From: Oscillospiraceae bacterium
Lineage (GTDB): Bacteria > Bacillota > Clostridia > Oscillospirales > Oscillospiraceae
Assembly: GCA_017624645.1 (NCBI GenBank)
Contig: JAGAMQ010000048.1
Coordinates: 1-6,530, forward strand
DNA length: 6,530 bases
Reading direction: 5' to 3'
The notes beneath the pieces are model-generated. The model had not been told where the DNA came from. It was given only the letters and a program-made list of their open reading frames with translations, and did no database searches. How positions within the stretch are numbered: the first letter of the stretch is position 1; every line of letters begins with the position of its first letter. Positions 6,198 through 6,530 of this stretch are shown in pieces. The translations under genes were made by a program, and so were the position numbers.

Positions 6198-6273
6198 CGA
6201 ATCCCACCTTTACCAAAAACAACAGCCACACGAAAGGTGGCTGTTGTTTTTGGCGGAGACGGTGGGATTCGAA
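6196..6273. repeat. Long interrupted inverted repeat containing a tRNA 3' end
   Basis: Outer arms TTCGAATCCCACC (6196-6208) and GGTGGGATTCGAA (6261-6273) are perfectly complementary, as are inner arms CCAAAAACAACAGCCAC (6213-6229) and its complement at 6237-6253. An asymmetric internal loop of 4/7 bases separates them and a 7-base apical loop joins them: 30 base pairs in all. The right arm is the T-arm and CCA end of the tRNA-Ser remnant plus its trailer; the left arm is therefore an inverted, slightly shortened copy of a tRNA 3' end. On the minus strand the inner 17-bp hairpin sits immediately after the CCA and could have been the tRNA's terminator. Confidence 0.75.
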
Positions 6274-6309
6274 CCCACGTGCCGTTGCCGGCAAACTGAT
6301 TTCGAGTCA
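6251..6309 (-). pseudogene. 3' half of tRNA-Ser(CGA), 5' half missing (probable attachment site)
   Basis: Read on the minus strand this has a 7-base anticodon loop CTCGAAA with anticodon CGA (6304-6302), the 3' anticodon-stem strand, a long class II variable arm TGCCG-GCAA-CGGCA (6293-6280), a T-arm GTGGG-TTCGAAT-CCCAC (6278-6262), acceptor strand CGTCTCC (6261-6255), discriminator G73 and an encoded CCA (6253-6251). These features identify serine tRNA. The 5' side keeps only TGA of the anticodon stem; position 27 no longer pairs, and no D-arm or GGAGACG acceptor strand occurs in the remaining sequence to the right. It cannot fold into a tRNA. The breakpoint at the anticodon stem is typical of tyrosine-recombinase integration at tRNA genes. 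Confidence 0.8.
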
Positions 6310-6331
6310 AGTGTCAAAAAATGAACTTGAC
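6306..6331. repeat. Inverted repeat at the tRNA breakpoint (possible recombinase core sites)
   Basis: GTCAAGT (6306-6312) and ACTTGAC (6325-6331) are perfect 7-bp inverted repeats separated by 12 bases. The left copy straddles the point where tRNA-Ser similarity ends. Paired short inverted sites around a crossover are expected for tyrosine-recombinase core sites, though a 12-base gap is somewhat long and no integrase gene is in the window. Confidence 0.4.
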
Positions 6332-6361
6332 GGAATTTAACGGAAGATAAAGGCCGCAGTG

Positions 6362-6395
6362 AGAACCCCGAAAACCCCGATGTTTTCAGGGTTCT
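6362..6395. terminator. Terminator-like hairpin in the putative element end
   Basis: AGAACCC-C-GAAAAC (6362-6375) pairs with GTTTTC-A-GGGTTCT (6382-6395): 13 base pairs with one C-A mismatch and a six-base loop. In the rightward direction it is followed by TTCAG, in the leftward direction by CACTG, so the T-tail is weak either way. It lies at the very start of any transcript made from the leftward promoter at 6403-6431. Confidence 0.45.
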
Positions 6396-6402
6396 TTCAG
6401 TC

Positions 6403-6431
6403 ATTATATCAAAAAACACAGTAAAAATCAA
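6403..6431 (-). promoter_or_regulatory. Strong leftward sigma-A-type promoter without a protein gene
   Basis: TTGATT (6431-6426) and a perfect TATAAT (6408-6403) are separated by exactly 17 bases on the minus strand. Transcription would start near 6396 and run through the 6362-6395 hairpin and then the tRNA-Ser remnant. No convincing ORF follows; the minus-strand frame at 6431-6210 starts upstream of the predicted transcript start and ends inside tRNA sequence. Confidence 0.5.
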
Positions 6432-6459
6432 GGTCTAAAAGTCTTCTCCGATTTTGCCG

Positions 6460-6507
6460 AGTTCTAATGGATTTTTGGAAAAGTCTATTAGAACTTTTTA
6501 TAGAACT
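6460..6507. repeat. Hairpin with T-tail and three TAGAACT heptamers
   Basis: AGTTCTAATGGA (6460-6471) pairs with TCTATTAGAACT (6484-6495) with one G-T wobble, and the stem continues inward through TTTT/AAAA, leaving a very small loop. TTTTTAT follows at 6495-6501, so it could be a rightward terminator. The heptamer TAGAACT occurs at 6489-6495 and 6501-6507, and inverted at 6460-6466, which could alternatively be regulator or recombinase arm sites. No gene is recognisable from 6508 to the window end. Confidence 0.45.
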
Positions 6508-6530
6508 GCGCCTATTTTCACCCCAAAATC

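Noticed and set aside
6251..6331. Intact tRNA-Ser gene, or one interrupted by a short intron
   Set aside because: No D-arm and no GGAGACG 5' acceptor strand occur in the 220 bases upstream on the minus strand. A longer intron cannot be formally excluded but is not known for this tRNA in bacteria, to my knowledge.
6083..6431. Small ORFs over the tRNA region on both strands
   Set aside because: Their translations (such as RWDSNPRA or GGIRTHVPL) are the familiar false peptides read from tRNA T-arms, and the frames cross palindromes and terminators.
6040..6530. CRISPR array
   Set aside because: The many repeats are inverted or unevenly spaced; there is no regular direct repeat with unique spacers.

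Overview
The window reads as a chromosomal segment of a Gram-positive anaerobe of the class Clostridia, possibly an Oscillospiraceae/Ruminococcaceae-type gut bacterium. This is inferred from protein style, roughly even base composition, Shine-Dalgarno-led genes and a dlt-like cell-envelope cassette; no rRNA or other taxonomic marker is present.

Positions 1-3960 (minus strand) hold a compact five-gene operon read right to left from an extended -10 promoter at about 3960. The order is a membrane-anchored Ig-like/transglutaminase-like protein, an aspartate/glutamate-family racemase, a stand-alone amino-acid adenylation enzyme of DltA length, a 75-residue carrier protein, and the first 36 codons of an MBOAT (DltB/AlgI-like) membrane acyltransferase that runs off the left edge. 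The last three correspond to the activation, carrier and membrane-transfer steps of teichoic-acid D-alanylation (DltA, DltC, DltB). The gene order differs from dltABCD, a cofactor-independent racemase is built in, and the adenylation pocket differs from DltA, with a Lys where DltA has Met and an Ala where DltA has its stereoselectivity Cys. The working hypothesis is a dlt-like pathway that puts a different, possibly acidic and D-configured, amino acid onto an envelope polymer, with the transglutaminase-like protein acting on the outer face. This is the most interesting part of the window.

Positions 4012-6039 are housekeeping-like. A D-2-hydroxyacid dehydrogenase (glycerate dehydrogenase type) points left. 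A two-gene unit points right: an RluA-family pseudouridine synthase and a small cysteine-rich protein. They diverge from back-to-back promoters in 4960-5132, where an 8-mer, AAATGCAA, occurs three times.

Positions 6040-6530 have no convincing protein gene but much structure: a hairpin just after the cysteine-rich gene, a 28-bp near-perfect palindrome, a GC-rich terminator-like hairpin, a large inverted repeat carrying a tRNA 3' end, and the 3' half of a tRNA-Ser(CGA) on the minus strand with its 5' half missing. The tRNA remnant looks like the displaced attachment site of an element integrated in a tRNA-Ser gene, the element lying to the right and continuing beyond the window. Inside that putative element end are a strong leftward promoter with no ORF, two more hairpins and short repeats.
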